Origin: Nibrella saemangeumensis
Lineage (GTDB): Bacteria; Bacteroidota; Bacteroidia; Cytophagales; Spirosomataceae
Direction: 5' to 3'
NCBI RefSeq assembly: GCF_039541915.1
Contig: NZ_BAABHD010000021.1
Location: 1 to 64,000, forward strand
DNA: 64,000 nucleotides
In this document: positions 51,436 to 60,567 of the stretch, one piece after another
Position numbering within the stretch: position 1 is the stretch's first letter
Layout: every line of letters starts with the position of its first letter
Made by a program: the position numbers and the translations under genes
Notes under the pieces: model-generated
Told to the model about the DNA's origin: nothing
Seen by the model: only the letters and a program-made list of their open reading frames with translations
Databases searched by the model: none

Positions 51436-52815
51436 CTATTTACCAGACACAGCCCGCTGATAAAGTGAGTTCTTTTGGAGCAGATCTGCCACAAAGGCTT
51501 CGCCTTTTCTGGACCAATGGCCATCACAGGCTACATACATCTCGCTGACATCGCCTTTGTAGGCCAGAAACTCAGGCAGCAGTGGTATAAATGTTACGCC
51601 GTATTGGTCACAAAGGGCCCGCAACCGACTATCCAGGCGATTCTGTTTACCATCGCGTATTGCCTGTATATCCTGGAGTATTGGGGTGGACAGCAAAATG
51701 ATCTGCTTACCCTTTGCTTCTTTAAACAGCTGCTCCAGCGAGTATTGAGCATACAGGAATGCTTCTTCGTCGAACTGTTCAAAACTGGTAAACGATGTCT
51801 TAGTCTGTCCGCGCCGGGAAGCTACGGTTTTCAGGATCTGAACCAGGCTCGAATTGGCCAACAGTTCAGCTTTCAACTGCTGCCGTAGCGGTAAATGAGC
51901 ATACACTGAATCGATAACCGTAAGCAACTTAGCCTGAGACACCGTAGGTCGGTAGATGGACTGGGTAATATCCGATAAGGAATAGCGTAACTGGTAGTTC
52001 GGGTATTGCCCATACCAGTAAGGGCGGTAAATAGGCCAGTTAACCAGCCGATAGGCTTCTTTATCCGTATAATCCTCAAAGTCATTGGCGGGCAGAAAAC
52101 CGATTATGACCACGTCATGCTCAAAGCGGCTAATCAGGGATTTATACAGCAGGTAATAATTGATCGGGCTCGTTCCGTTGATGGCAAAGTTCAGGTGTTC
52201 TATGCCGGTCAAATTTTCAAGCCGGCTGGAAACGCGTTCTTTGGCGGGAACCATATAACCTTCGTAAAAAGAATCCCCTATGACAACAACTCTGGGCTTA
52301 TCTGGATTAGTATTAACCAGCGACCGCTCTCTGTCCAAAGCTCCGAAGGCGTTGGTCGGACGAACAAAAGTATCGCCACTGCAGGTAATAAGGGTATCGG
52401 CCCGGTTGGGTACCCGCCAGCGCCCCGAAGCAGGGTTCATATCTCCCCAGATAAGCGGCTTCCGGTATTGCAAACCTCCTTCTATATAATACCGGCGCGG
52501 ATACATAGCGATTGACGGAAAAAGGCCACTGCGAACCAGAAGCTGCGCTGCCAACTCCAGCAAAAACAAGAGAAACAGAGCCGTAAAAAGCAGAAGCGTG
52601 AGGTTTTGGAGCCATTTTAAGCGCGAGGCAAAGCCCAGGGCAAACAGGAAACAAACCAGCCAGACAGTACGTATGAAGGAAAAAACGTTCCGAAAGGCGA
52701 AGTTCCGGATCAATCCATCGCCAAAGCCATACTGCCGGTCATAAAATACACACAACAGGAACGCAATGACAAGCACCGCCCCGGCAAGCAAAAACGCCTT
52801 TGTTACTTTTCGCAT
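51436..52815 (-). CDS. Membrane-anchored SGNH/GDSL-like hydrolase
   Basis: A 459-residue protein with three predicted N-terminal membrane segments (from AFLLAGAVLVIAFLLCVF to LLLFTALFLLFLLELAAQ), followed by a periplasmic SGNH domain. The block I catalytic Ser is VVVIGDSFYEGY, block II/III resembles LNFAINGTSPINYY and IIGFLPANDFED, and block V is CDGHWSRKGEAFVADLL, which holds the Asp-x-x-His-like pair. Such proteins often add or remove O-acetyl groups on envelope glycans (AlgX/PatB-like). It lies 93 bases downstream of a glycosyltransferase gene on the same strand, so both may act on one glycan. Confidence 0.82.
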   Translation of the reverse strand: MRKVTKAFLLAGAVLVIAFLLCVFYDRQYGFGDGLIRNFAFRNVFSFIRTVWLVCFLFALGFASRLKWLQNLTLLLFTALFLLFLLELAAQLLVRSGLFPSIAMYPRRYYIEGGLQYRKPLIWGDMNPASGRWRVPNRADTLITCSGDTFVRPTNAFGALDRERSLVNTNPDKPRVVVIGDSFYEGYMVPAKERVSSRLENLTGIEHLNFAINGTSPINYYLLYKSLISRFEHDVVIIGFLPANDFEDYTDKEAYRLVNWPIYRPYWYGQYPNYQLRYSLSDITQSIYRPTVSQAKLLTVIDSVYAHLPLRQQLKAELLANSSLVQILKTVASRRGQTKTSFTSFEQFDEEAFLYAQYSLEQLFKEAKGKQIILLSTPILQDIQAIRDGKQNRLDSRLRALCDQYGVTFIPLLPEFLAYKGDVSEMYVACDGHWSRKGEAFVADLLQKNSLYQRAVSGK

Positions 52816-52908
52816 TGTAAGTTTAAACGCACCTCACAGCCAAATATAGGCATAAACAAAAGAGTCCGGCAAGGTTGCCGGACTCATCACTGCAATAAAT
52901 ATACGTTA

Positions 52909-53889
52909 TTACCAATAAAGGACTTTGTACTTTACCGCTCCGTGCAATCGCCAGTACACCGACAGGAAAGGTGTAGCCAGACCGGTAAGGACCGCATACG
53001 AAAAGTTTTTCAGATCGGCACCGGCGCCTGAGGTAGTAAGGCGGTTGATGATCAGGCTAAGTGATAACACAAACCACAGCGCAAAACCAGCTCCGGCCAT
53101 GAAAACGTTACCCATCATCAGCGCAAGCAGGCCAATCAAGACACTAATCACCGAGGCATAATACCGGACAACCAGGCTGCGGTACACCGGTATCCGCTGC
53201 TTGAAAAGCTCCGGATGACGCTTATACAGCAGCGCGTCGTAGCTCTGCTTCCGCTCCTCTTTCAGGCTGGACCACCACGACGACTGCTGAATCGGGTGAA
53301 TGATCCGGACATCCGGGCATTTCAGGATAGTGACGCCCAACTGAAGCAGTTTGAATTGCAGGTCGCTGTCTTCGCGCCAGGCAATGTCGAATTGCTCCTC
53401 AAAACCGCCAACCCGCTGAATAATGGAACGCAGACAGAAACAGTTGGTGGTAACAAAATTGATTGAGTCAATAAAAGCAGTCGACCGGTCGTGATGGGCT
53501 GTCCGATGTTTTATAGGCACCCGGACCTGTCCGGAGATCACCTGCGCCCCCCGCTTAAAAATGGCTAAGGCATTGCTCAACCAGTCGGGCTGGGGTAGGC
53601 AATCATCTTCGGTGAAGGCAATGATTCGGCCGCGGGCAGCTTTCCAGCCCCGGTTGCGGGCGGCAGCCATGCCCCGGCGTTGCGGCTGGGCCAGATAACG
53701 CGTTTCAATACCCGTAGTACGGGCAAATTCAGTAACGGTTTCGGCCGTAGCTTCATCGTTGCCGTCGTCAACCACAATAATCTCAAACTGTTCACTGGGA
53801 AGCTGTTGCTGGCTCAGCGCGTCAAGGCAATTCATCAGTAAATCAGGCCGTTGATACGTCGGTATCACGACAGTAATGTCAGGTGTCAT
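52909..53889 (-). CDS. Family 2 glycosyltransferase with C-terminal membrane segments
   Basis: A 326-residue GT2 enzyme. The N-terminal fold is clear: ITVVIPTYQRPDLLMNCLDA, FEIIVVDDGNDEAT, the DxD-type metal site IIAFTEDDCLPQPDW, and AWREDSDLQFKLL as the acceptor-side motif. Two or three hydrophobic stretches near 240-290 (VISVLIGLLALMMGNVFM and AGAGFALWFVLSLSLIINRL) anchor it to the membrane. It is separate from the glycosyltransferase at 12.3 kb. The SGNH protein gene lies downstream. Donor and acceptor are unknown. Confidence 0.9.
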   Translation of the reverse strand: MTPDITVVIPTYQRPDLLMNCLDALSQQQLPSEQFEIIVVDDGNDEATAETVTEFARTTGIETRYLAQPQRRGMAAARNRGWKAARGRIIAFTEDDCLPQPDWLSNALAIFKRGAQVISGQVRVPIKHRTAHHDRSTAFIDSINFVTTNCFCLRSIIQRVGGFEEQFDIAWREDSDLQFKLLQLGVTILKCPDVRIIHPIQQSSWWSSLKEERKQSYDALLYKRHPELFKQRIPVYRSLVVRYYASVISVLIGLLALMMGNVFMAGAGFALWFVLSLSLIINRLTTSGAGADLKNFSYAVLTGLATPFLSVYWRLHGAVKYKVLYW

Positions 53890-54248
53890 ACTCGTGTGGA
53901 CATTAATCCGGTATAGTTTGTTCGATAGATAAAGCTTGTAATTGTAACATCATTCCTAGCTATTAGATCACAAATTTGAGGCCGGATTTTATTACGTTGA
54001 GCCCGCAGGTTATTATTCGGTTACAAGCAATATGTAAGCGGTCAAAGCGCCTGTCTCTGAGCCTTTTCGACGACAGAAGTTGACTCAAACAGGCCTAAAA
54101 CTGGTGCGCTGGCTCGTAGAGTTATTACACAAATGTGGAAGATTAACCTCAGTCTGTTAAGGCGTATTGTGTATGGGTTGGTAGTGGTGCAAAGTCAGAA
54201 AACCCTATTTTTGCGGCCGTATATGTTGCTACCTACCCCTAAGTTACT
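53890..54248. other. 359-base intergenic region
   Basis: Divergent promoter region between the glycosyltransferase and the SDR gene. I see a -7 box at 54206 but no open frame of note, tRNA-like fold or riboswitch. Confidence 0.5.
54206..54213 (+). promoter_or_regulatory. -7 box for the SDR gene
   Basis: TATTTTTG matches TAnnTTTG, 35 bases before the ATG at 54249. Confidence 0.5.
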
Positions 54249-55001
54249 ATGTCTCGTATCGCTCTGATTACCGGCGCATCGTCGGGTATCGGTCTGGCCA
54301 CGGCCGAAGCTTTCGCCAAACACAACATTGACCTGATCCTGTGCGGCCGCCGGCAGGATCGCCTTAACGACTTACAGAAGCAGCTTAATCAGTCGGTGCG
54401 GGTCACCACCCTGGTATTCGATGTCCGGGATCGCCAGGCCGTAGAAGTTGCCATTCAATCGTTGCCGGAGGAGTGGCAGGCCATTGATATTCTGGTAAAT
54501 AGTGCCGGGAATGCCCATGGCCTGTCTCCTATCCAGGATGGAGACCCGGAAGATTGGGACCTGATGATTGATGGGAATATTCAGGGATTGCTTTACGTAT
54601 CGAAGGCTGTAATGCCGGGTATGGTTGCCCGGCAGCGGGGACATATTGTCAACTTGAGTTCGGTTGCCGGTAAACAGACCTACGCCAATGGGGCGGTATA
54701 TTGTGCCTCCAAAGCGGCAGTAGAAGCAATCAGCGAAGGGATGCGGCTGGACCTGACCCAGCACGGCATCAAAGTCACGAATGTAGCACCAGGAGCCGTG
54801 GAGACCGAATTTTCCGTCGTTCGCTTCAAAGGCGACGCGGAACGGGCCGCCAAAGTCTATGAAGGCTTCGACCCGCTGACCGCCCAGGATATTGCGGATT
54901 CCATTGCATATGCCGTAATGGCTCCGGCCCACGTCACCATTGCCGATATTACTATTCTGGCTGGAGCCCAGGCGGCTGCCACGACTATTCACCGCAAATA
55001 G
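54249..55001 (+). CDS. Short-chain dehydrogenase (YdfG-like)
   Basis: A 250-residue SDR close to the YdfG/3-hydroxy acid dehydrogenase group. The motifs are ALITGASSGIGLATAEAFAK, ILVNSAGNAHG, IVNLSSVAGKQTY and YCASKAAVEAISEGMRLDL, all as expected for an NADP-dependent enzyme. The natural substrate may be a hydroxy acid such as serine or 3-hydroxyisobutyrate. It converges on an esterase gene with a gap of 5 bases. Confidence 0.92.
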   Translation: MSRIALITGASSGIGLATAEAFAKHNIDLILCGRRQDRLNDLQKQLNQSVRVTTLVFDVRDRQAVEVAIQSLPEEWQAIDILVNSAGNAHGLSPIQDGDPEDWDLMIDGNIQGLLYVSKAVMPGMVARQRGHIVNLSSVAGKQTYANGAVYCASKAAVEAISEGMRLDLTQHGIKVTNVAPGAVETEFSVVRFKGDAERAAKVYEGFDPLTAQDIADSIAYAVMAPAHVTIADITILAGAQAAATTIHRK

Positions 55002-55006
55002 TCAGG

Positions 55007-55669
55007 TTATCGGTCGGACGGCTTCGCCAGACGTGAAAGTACCTCCCGATCCACCGAATGAGTGCCGTCGTAGGCAATTACCTGCAGCGCCGGCACTTCC
55101 TGTTTTAACCGGTTCAGGTACCCATCCGCATCGTCCATCTGCTCAATGTACTCGTCGCGGGTGCCGTACACGTAGGCAGTATCTACCCCCACCAGTTTGG
55201 CCGGGTCAATCACATCAGCTAGGCCATTTGGGAAGAAGCCGGCCCAGAGCAGCAGGCGATCGCACCGGATATGGCCGGCGTTGAACCAGCGGCATACGGC
55301 CGCGCACCCTTGCGAAAAACCCAGCAGGTTAATGGTGAGCTTTTCGGGATTTTTTTCCTTCAATACCGCATCATATAGTGTGTTCAGGTAATTGAGTGTA
55401 TCGCTGATCTCATTATGCCGGTCTTCACGGGTCATCCAGGAGGCCCCAATGCGGCTGTATTGCGGGTCCAGGTAAAGCCGGGAAAGGCCTTCCGGCGCGA
55501 CTACGTACGTTTGACCGTCGTCCAGCACATCAAATTTGCGGATGAAGAACTGCGCCAGTTGTCCGTAGCCATGCAGGGCGAACCAGATATGGCGCGTCTG
55601 CTCATTGAGTTCGCCCAGGGTGTAGTACCGGGCCGTTCGTGCTACTTTGATATGATGTTCCTGTGCCAT
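55007..55669 (-). CDS. Alpha/beta-hydrolase, esterase-like
   Basis: A 220-residue alpha/beta-hydrolase of the phospholipase/carboxylesterase type. The nucleophile elbow is LLGFSQGCAAVCRWF, the oxyanion side starts IWFALHGYGQLAQFF, and the Asp and His are in VYGTRDEY and AYDGTHSVDRE. The ATG at 55669 is used in preference to a TTG at 55690. No signal peptide. Natural ester unknown. Confidence 0.88.
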   Translation of the reverse strand: MAQEHHIKVARTARYYTLGELNEQTRHIWFALHGYGQLAQFFIRKFDVLDDGQTYVVAPEGLSRLYLDPQYSRIGASWMTREDRHNEISDTLNYLNTLYDAVLKEKNPEKLTINLLGFSQGCAAVCRWFNAGHIRCDRLLLWAGFFPNGLADVIDPAKLVGVDTAYVYGTRDEYIEQMDDADGYLNRLKQEVPALQVIAYDGTHSVDREVLSRLAKPSDR

Positions 55670-55762
55670 AGGTATTCCCGGTAATTGCAATTACGGTAAT
55701 TCCATCATGGGTGTCGCCGACAAAGACCGGGAACATTCGCTCCATCAACCCAATCCGGGCTG

Positions 55763-57580
55763 TTATTTTCCGGAATTGACTTCCGGAGTTCGGCTACTCT
55801 TCTTCTGCCGGATGAAATCATCTACCAGCGTCTCCAGCACCGGCATGGTTACTGTTCCCTGCGCCAGCAGTTGATCGTGGAAGTCGCGGATGTCGAACGC
55901 GGAGCCTAATTCGGCTTCGGCTTTCCGGCGCAGTTCTTTGATTGTCAGCTCACCAATTTTGTACGACAGCGCCTGCCCCGGCCAGGAGATGTAACGGTCG
56001 GTTTCGGTGCGGCATTCGAGGAGCGAGAGGGCCGTGTTATCCTGTAGATACTTCATGGCCTGATCCCTCGACCAGCCAAAGGCATGGATACCCGTGTCGA
56101 CCACCAGTCGGCAGGCTCGCCACATTTCGTAGGTGAGCCTGCCAAAATCGCTGTAGGGGTCTTTGTAAAAGCCCATTTCACGGCCCAGCCACTCGGTATA
56201 CAGCGCCCACCCTTCACCGTAGGCGTTGACATACAAATTCTGGCGAAACGTTGGCAAGTTGGTTAGCTCCTGCGTTAGTGCCGATTGCAGGTGGTGGCCG
56301 GGTACAGCCTCGTGCAGGGTCAAGGCTTCGAGCGTGTACAGGGTGCGGCTTTTCAAGTCGTAGGTATTTACCCAGTAATAGCCCGGATTCCGGCTTTTAA
56401 TTGAAGAGCCGCTGTACCGGCCCGCCGTATATTTCGGAGCCAAGTAATCCGGTACGGGTGCCACGCCAAATGGCTGCCGGGGCAATTTGCCAAAGAAGGC
56501 CGGCAGTTGCGCTTCGGCCTGTTTAGCAATGTAGGCAGCTTCCTTCAGCAGGTCTTTGGCCGTTTTAGGATAGAATTGCGGGTCGGTACGCAGGAATGCC
56601 AGAAACTCGGCAAAAGAGCCTTTGAAGCCGGTTTTACGCATGACGCTGTCCATCTCGGTCCGTATCCGGGCTACTTCTTTCAACCCAAGTTCATGTACCT
56701 GCCGGGCGGTCATCGGCAGGGTGGTAAAGTACCGCACGCGCTGTTCGTAGTAATCCAGGCCATTGGGCCAGTTGGAAACCCCTATTTTGGTTGGGGCCTT
56801 CGGCAGGTACTCAGTATCAAAGAACGTTTTTACCGCCCGAAAGCCAGCGACTACACTATCCATAATGGCCCGGCGCCCTTCGGCTAGCAACCGATTTCGC
56901 TCGGCATACGGGAAAGTAGCCGGCATACGGGTGAACGGCCGCCAGAACTGGCTTTTCTCGGGCTGGTCGACGATATGCGGCTCATACGTGGTTTCATAGC
57001 CTTCCAGAATCACAGCCGGCTGCGCAATGCCCAGCGTCAGTCCCTTCCGCATCAGGTCGGTATGCTGCCGCACGTAGCGCGGAAAATCCTTCAACCTGTC
57101 CAGGTAATTCTCGTACTCTGCTACAGTAGCAGGAGCCGCTGAGGCATTACCGACAAATCCGATATGAAAGCCATAATCGACCAGAATTGGGTTCAGGTAA
57201 GATTTGTACCGCACCTGCTCCACTTCATTCTGAAATACAAACCGTAGCAGTTCGGCCGTAATCCGCTCATCGGCCGTCAGGGAGCGGGTATCAATAGCGG
57301 TTACCTGCTTCAGTAAGTTTTCGTACGAAGCACCCCGCCGGATATGATCGGCTTCCGAGAAAGAACCTAATGGGGTACTCATCCGGCTACTACCCCGTCT
57401 GGGAAGCTCCTGCTCCTGAAATTGCTGGTATGCTTTCAACAACGCCTTGAGTTGCTCCGTTGCCGGGCTGGTTATGACCGTTTGTGCCGTAGCCGGACGG
57501 TTCGGTTGCGGAGCGGTTCGGGGTTGAGCAACGGCAAGGGTAGTCAGCAGCAGGCAGTACAGCAGGGGCAGCGTCTTCAT
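55763..57580 (-). CDS. DUF885 family exported protein, probable metallopeptidase
   Basis: A 605-residue exported protein with signal MKTLPLLYCLLLTTLAVAQ. The C-terminal half carries the gluzincin-like pattern LTLHEAVPGHHLQSALTQEL, which is the hallmark of DUF885, together with NAYGEGWALYTEWLGREMGF and AFGWSRDQAMKYL. DUF885 is distantly related to M2/M3-like zinc peptidases. The long helical N-terminal half matches homologues. Substrate unknown. It is read away from the export operon. Confidence 0.9.
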   Translation of the reverse strand: MKTLPLLYCLLLTTLAVAQPRTAPQPNRPATAQTVITSPATEQLKALLKAYQQFQEQELPRRGSSRMSTPLGSFSEADHIRRGASYENLLKQVTAIDTRSLTADERITAELLRFVFQNEVEQVRYKSYLNPILVDYGFHIGFVGNASAAPATVAEYENYLDRLKDFPRYVRQHTDLMRKGLTLGIAQPAVILEGYETTYEPHIVDQPEKSQFWRPFTRMPATFPYAERNRLLAEGRRAIMDSVVAGFRAVKTFFDTEYLPKAPTKIGVSNWPNGLDYYEQRVRYFTTLPMTARQVHELGLKEVARIRTEMDSVMRKTGFKGSFAEFLAFLRTDPQFYPKTAKDLLKEAAYIAKQAEAQLPAFFGKLPRQPFGVAPVPDYLAPKYTAGRYSGSSIKSRNPGYYWVNTYDLKSRTLYTLEALTLHEAVPGHHLQSALTQELTNLPTFRQNLYVNAYGEGWALYTEWLGREMGFYKDPYSDFGRLTYEMWRACRLVVDTGIHAFGWSRDQAMKYLQDNTALSLLECRTETDRYISWPGQALSYKIGELTIKELRRKAEAELGSAFDIRDFHDQLLAQGTVTMPVLETLVDDFIRQKKSSRTPEVNSGK

Positions 57581-57687
57581 GGATGTTCAGGCTGGTTCAC
57601 GGACCCTGAATCTACATATTTCTCTTCTGTAATTCTTACCTGCCTCCTACCATTTTAAAAATTCCCACCCATCATCCTGTTCCCTCC

Positions 57688-57711
57688 CGCACAACCCGTG
57701 CGATTTCGCAC
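57688..57711. promoter_or_regulatory. Three phased half-sites upstream of the export operon (candidate activator site)
   Basis: CGCAC at 57688, GTGCG at 57698 and CGCAC at 57707 are spaced by about one helical turn. The last two form the palindrome GTGCGATTTCGCAC. They lie about 55-80 bases upstream of the sigma-54-like -24 element, where enhancer-binding proteins attach. Confidence 0.5.
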
Positions 57712-57764
57712 ACTTTCAAAAACCAATAAACGATTTAACCAACTACTAATCAATTACTTATCAA

Positions 57765-57783
57765 TTGGCACAGGATTTGGCTT
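57765..57783 (+). promoter_or_regulatory. Probable sigma-54 promoter of the export operon
   Basis: TTGGCACAGGATTTGGCTT fits the -24/-12 consensus TGGCAC-N5-TTGC, with TTGG in place of TTGC at -12. Ten bases separate the two key dinucleotides. The adaptor ATG is 27 bases downstream. Confidence 0.6.
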
Positions 57784-57809
57784 ATAAAAGGCAAATCCAC
57801 ACCACTACC

Positions 57810-59066
57810 ATGGACCGAGAAATTGCCCCCGAGATTGCCAGACAGAGCCGTAACAAAGGCGTATTTGTGGGTCTGATCGCCCTGACCGCCCTTGTTGCGG
57901 CTATCTGGATGTTCCGCAACGTGCTGAAAACCTCCGTCGAAAGCGCCAAGATCAGAACGGGAGTAGCCGAAGTCGGCAGCGTCGAAAATACCCTCAACGC
58001 GACCGGCGAAGTCATTCCGGCTTACGAGCAGATTATTACTACCCCTATCCGGGCCAGCATTCAGCGCGTACTGCTTACCCCCGGTACCCAGGTAAAACCC
58101 GGTCAGGCCATTCTCGAACTCGACAAATCGTTATCGCTGATCGAGTACGAGAAAATGAAGGATCAACTGGCCCTGAAACGCAACGGCATCGACCAGCTTA
58201 AAATGAAGCTGAACAAAAATCTGTACGATGCTGAGATCAATGACAAAATCAAATCCCTCAACATCAACCGCCTGCGGGCTGAGTGGGAAGATACCAAACG
58301 GCTCCAGAAAGTAGGCGGTAAAACGCAGGAAGACGTGACCCGCGCCGAGAATGCCCTGCGCATTGCCGAACTGGAAAAGAAACAGCTCGAAAACGACCTC
58401 AATTACAACCGCCAGTCCATGAGCTCCAGTGTGCGGGAATCAACCCTGCAGGCCCAAATTGAAGAAAAGAACCTCCAGGAGATGGAGCGGAAACTGAAGC
58501 AGGCCGACATCCTGACCGACCGCGCCGGCGTACTGACCTGGGTCAACGAAAACATCGGGTCAGCCGTCAACGAAGGCGAAATGCTCGCCAAAGTGGCTGA
58601 TCTCGCCAGCTTCCGCATTGAGGGCTCCTGCTCCGACGTATACGCCGATCAGGTAAAGGCCGGGCTGCCGGTGGTGGTGAAGGTGAACGAAACTACCCTG
58701 CGGGGTATCATTACGCAGGTAAAGCCGTCGGTGCAGAATGGCGTGATTCAGTTCACGGTTCAACTGGATAACAACAGCCACGCATCACTTCGGCCAAAGA
58801 TGAAAGTTGAGGTGTTTGTGGTTACCGAGCGCGCAGCTAAAGCGGTGCGGGTACCGAATGGCCCTGCTTTTAAAGGCAAGCGCCGGCAACATGTCTTCGT
58901 GCTGGAAAACGGAATTGCCAAACGCCGTGAAATAGAGGTTGGGCTAAGCAATTTCGATTATGTCGAGGTCAAAAGCGGCATTCAGCCAGGCGAAAAAGTG
59001 ATCCTTACCGACCTTAGTCAGTACGAACACCTACAGGAGCTTACCATTGATGCCAACAGCAAGTAG
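57810..59066 (+). CDS. Periplasmic adaptor of an ABC exporter (HlyD/MacA-like)
   Basis: A 418-residue membrane-fusion protein. The ATG at 57810 is used; the frame also runs up to a TTG at 57765 inside the promoter. After a membrane anchor (VFVGLIALTALVAAIWMF) it has a lipoyl half ASIQRVLLTPGTQVKPGQAI, a long coiled-coil hairpin (about 120-235), a second lipoyl half RAGVLTWVNENIGSAVNEGE and beta-barrel and membrane-proximal domains. Long coiled coils are typical of MacA-like adaptors for ABC exporters. It begins an operon with TolC, the ATPase and two permeases. Confidence 0.92.
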   Translation: MDREIAPEIARQSRNKGVFVGLIALTALVAAIWMFRNVLKTSVESAKIRTGVAEVGSVENTLNATGEVIPAYEQIITTPIRASIQRVLLTPGTQVKPGQAILELDKSLSLIEYEKMKDQLALKRNGIDQLKMKLNKNLYDAEINDKIKSLNINRLRAEWEDTKRLQKVGGKTQEDVTRAENALRIAELEKKQLENDLNYNRQSMSSSVRESTLQAQIEEKNLQEMERKLKQADILTDRAGVLTWVNENIGSAVNEGEMLAKVADLASFRIEGSCSDVYADQVKAGLPVVVKVNETTLRGIITQVKPSVQNGVIQFTVQLDNNSHASLRPKMKVEVFVVTERAAKAVRVPNGPAFKGKRRQHVFVLENGIAKRREIEVGLSNFDYVEVKSGIQPGEKVILTDLSQYEHLQELTIDANSK

Positions 59067-59093
59067 CGGTTCTTACTCACCATGCACACCACC

Positions 59094-60545
59094 ATGAAAA
59101 CACATCTGATCTACTCGCTGTCGGCACTGCTGGTAATCGCGCAAAGCAGCTTCGCTCAGACGGAGCGGGTTACCCTGGAGGATGTAGTCACAATTGCCCG
59201 GCAGCAATCGATTGCCGCCAAACAGGCCACTACGCAGAAGCGTACCAACTACTGGCAATACCGCAGTTTCCTGGCCGATTTCAAACCGCAACTGGGCGTA
59301 AACGGCATCCTTCCCGGCTTTACCCGCTCGTTTATTGAAGTTGTTCAGCCCGATGGCACCATCGCTTTTCAGCCAATCTCGAACAATAACTCCACTGTAT
59401 CGCTGGCGCTGAGCCAGAACATTCCGCTGACGGGTGGCAGTATTTTCGTACAGAAGCAGATTCAGCGCTTCGACAACTTCCGGGACAACAACACGCTGTA
59501 CAACGGGATTCCGTTTGGCATCGGGCTGAGCCAGCCGCTCTTCCGCTTCAACCAGATGAAATGGGACCGGAAGATTGAGCCGCTGAAGTATGCCGAAGGT
59601 AATCAGCAGTTTGTCGAGTCCATGGAGGAAGTAGCCCTCAACGCGACCGGCTTCTACTTCGACCTGCTGGTAGCTCAGGTAAATCTTCAGATTGCGGAGA
59701 AAAACCTGATGAACAACGATACCCTATACAAGATCGCGCTTAAAAAACTGGAGTTGGGCCGAATATCACAGAACGACTTACTCCAGTTGGAATTAAGCGT
59801 CCTGACGGCCAAAAAGGATTTTGCGTCGGCGCAGCAAACCGCCGAAGTATCCTCGCTGAAACTGAGAACCTATATGGGTTACCGCGATGAGCGCCGGCTG
59901 GACCTGGCGCTGCCAACGCAGATCGTCCCGTTCCAGATAGACATCCAAAAAGCTATCAATGAAGCTTTTGCCAATCGCTCGGCATCCATTGGCTTCCGGC
60001 GCCGGCTGCTCGAAGCCGAGCGTGATGTTGACAAAGCAAAGAAGGAAAACGGCCTGAACGCCAGTTTGAACGCAGCCTTCGGCTTATCCAACCGGGGAGC
60101 CCGCTTCAGCGATGTATATGTACGTCCGCAAGACCGAGAGTTTGTCGAGGTTCAGTTTTCGGTACCCATTATGACCTGGGGCCGGGCGCAGGCCCGCACC
60201 GAAACGGCCCGCGCCAATCAGGAACTGGCCAAGCAATCGGTAGAGCAGGACAAGCTGACCTTTGAGCAGCAAATCTACACCCAGGTAACGTTGCTGCAAA
60301 TGCTCCAGAAGCAGGTGAAGCTCACTTCCGAAGCCGACGGAATTGCCCAGAACCGCTACCAGATTGCGCAGAACCGCTTTCTGCTGGGCGACCTCAGCGT
60401 AACCGACTTAGGTATTGCCATGCAGGAAAAAGACCGCGCCAAGCGCGATGCCGTACTGGCCCTGCGCGATTATTGGCAGACGTATTATACCATCCGCCTG
60501 CTGACCTTGTACGATTTCGAAAAAGACCAGAAAATTAATTATTAA
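59094..60545 (+). CDS. TolC-family outer-membrane channel
   Basis: A 483-residue outer-membrane efflux duct. The ATG at 59094 gives the signal MKTHLIYSLSALLVIAQSSF; an ATG at 59082 is a 4-residue extension. The chain shows the duplicated four-helix architecture of TolC: VTLEDVVTIARQQSIAAKQA, then repeated coiled-coil stretches such as NLQIAEKNLMNNDTLYKIAL and AQNRYQIAQNRFLLGDLSVT. It follows the adaptor by 27 bases and is likely the outer-membrane partner for this ABC exporter. Confidence 0.93.
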   Translation: MKTHLIYSLSALLVIAQSSFAQTERVTLEDVVTIARQQSIAAKQATTQKRTNYWQYRSFLADFKPQLGVNGILPGFTRSFIEVVQPDGTIAFQPISNNNSTVSLALSQNIPLTGGSIFVQKQIQRFDNFRDNNTLYNGIPFGIGLSQPLFRFNQMKWDRKIEPLKYAEGNQQFVESMEEVALNATGFYFDLLVAQVNLQIAEKNLMNNDTLYKIALKKLELGRISQNDLLQLELSVLTAKKDFASAQQTAEVSSLKLRTYMGYRDERRLDLALPTQIVPFQIDIQKAINEAFANRSASIGFRRRLLEAERDVDKAKKENGLNASLNAAFGLSNRGARFSDVYVRPQDREFVEVQFSVPIMTWGRAQARTETARANQELAKQSVEQDKLTFEQQIYTQVTLLQMLQKQVKLTSEADGIAQNRYQIAQNRFLLGDLSVTDLGIAMQEKDRAKRDAVLALRDYWQTYYTIRLLTLYDFEKDQKINY

Positions 60546-60567
60546 CCACTACCAACTTTCCTACATC

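Noticed and set aside
53890..54248. tRNA or other RNA gene in the gap
   Set aside because: No cloverleaf-like stems or T-loop sequence could be found by eye.
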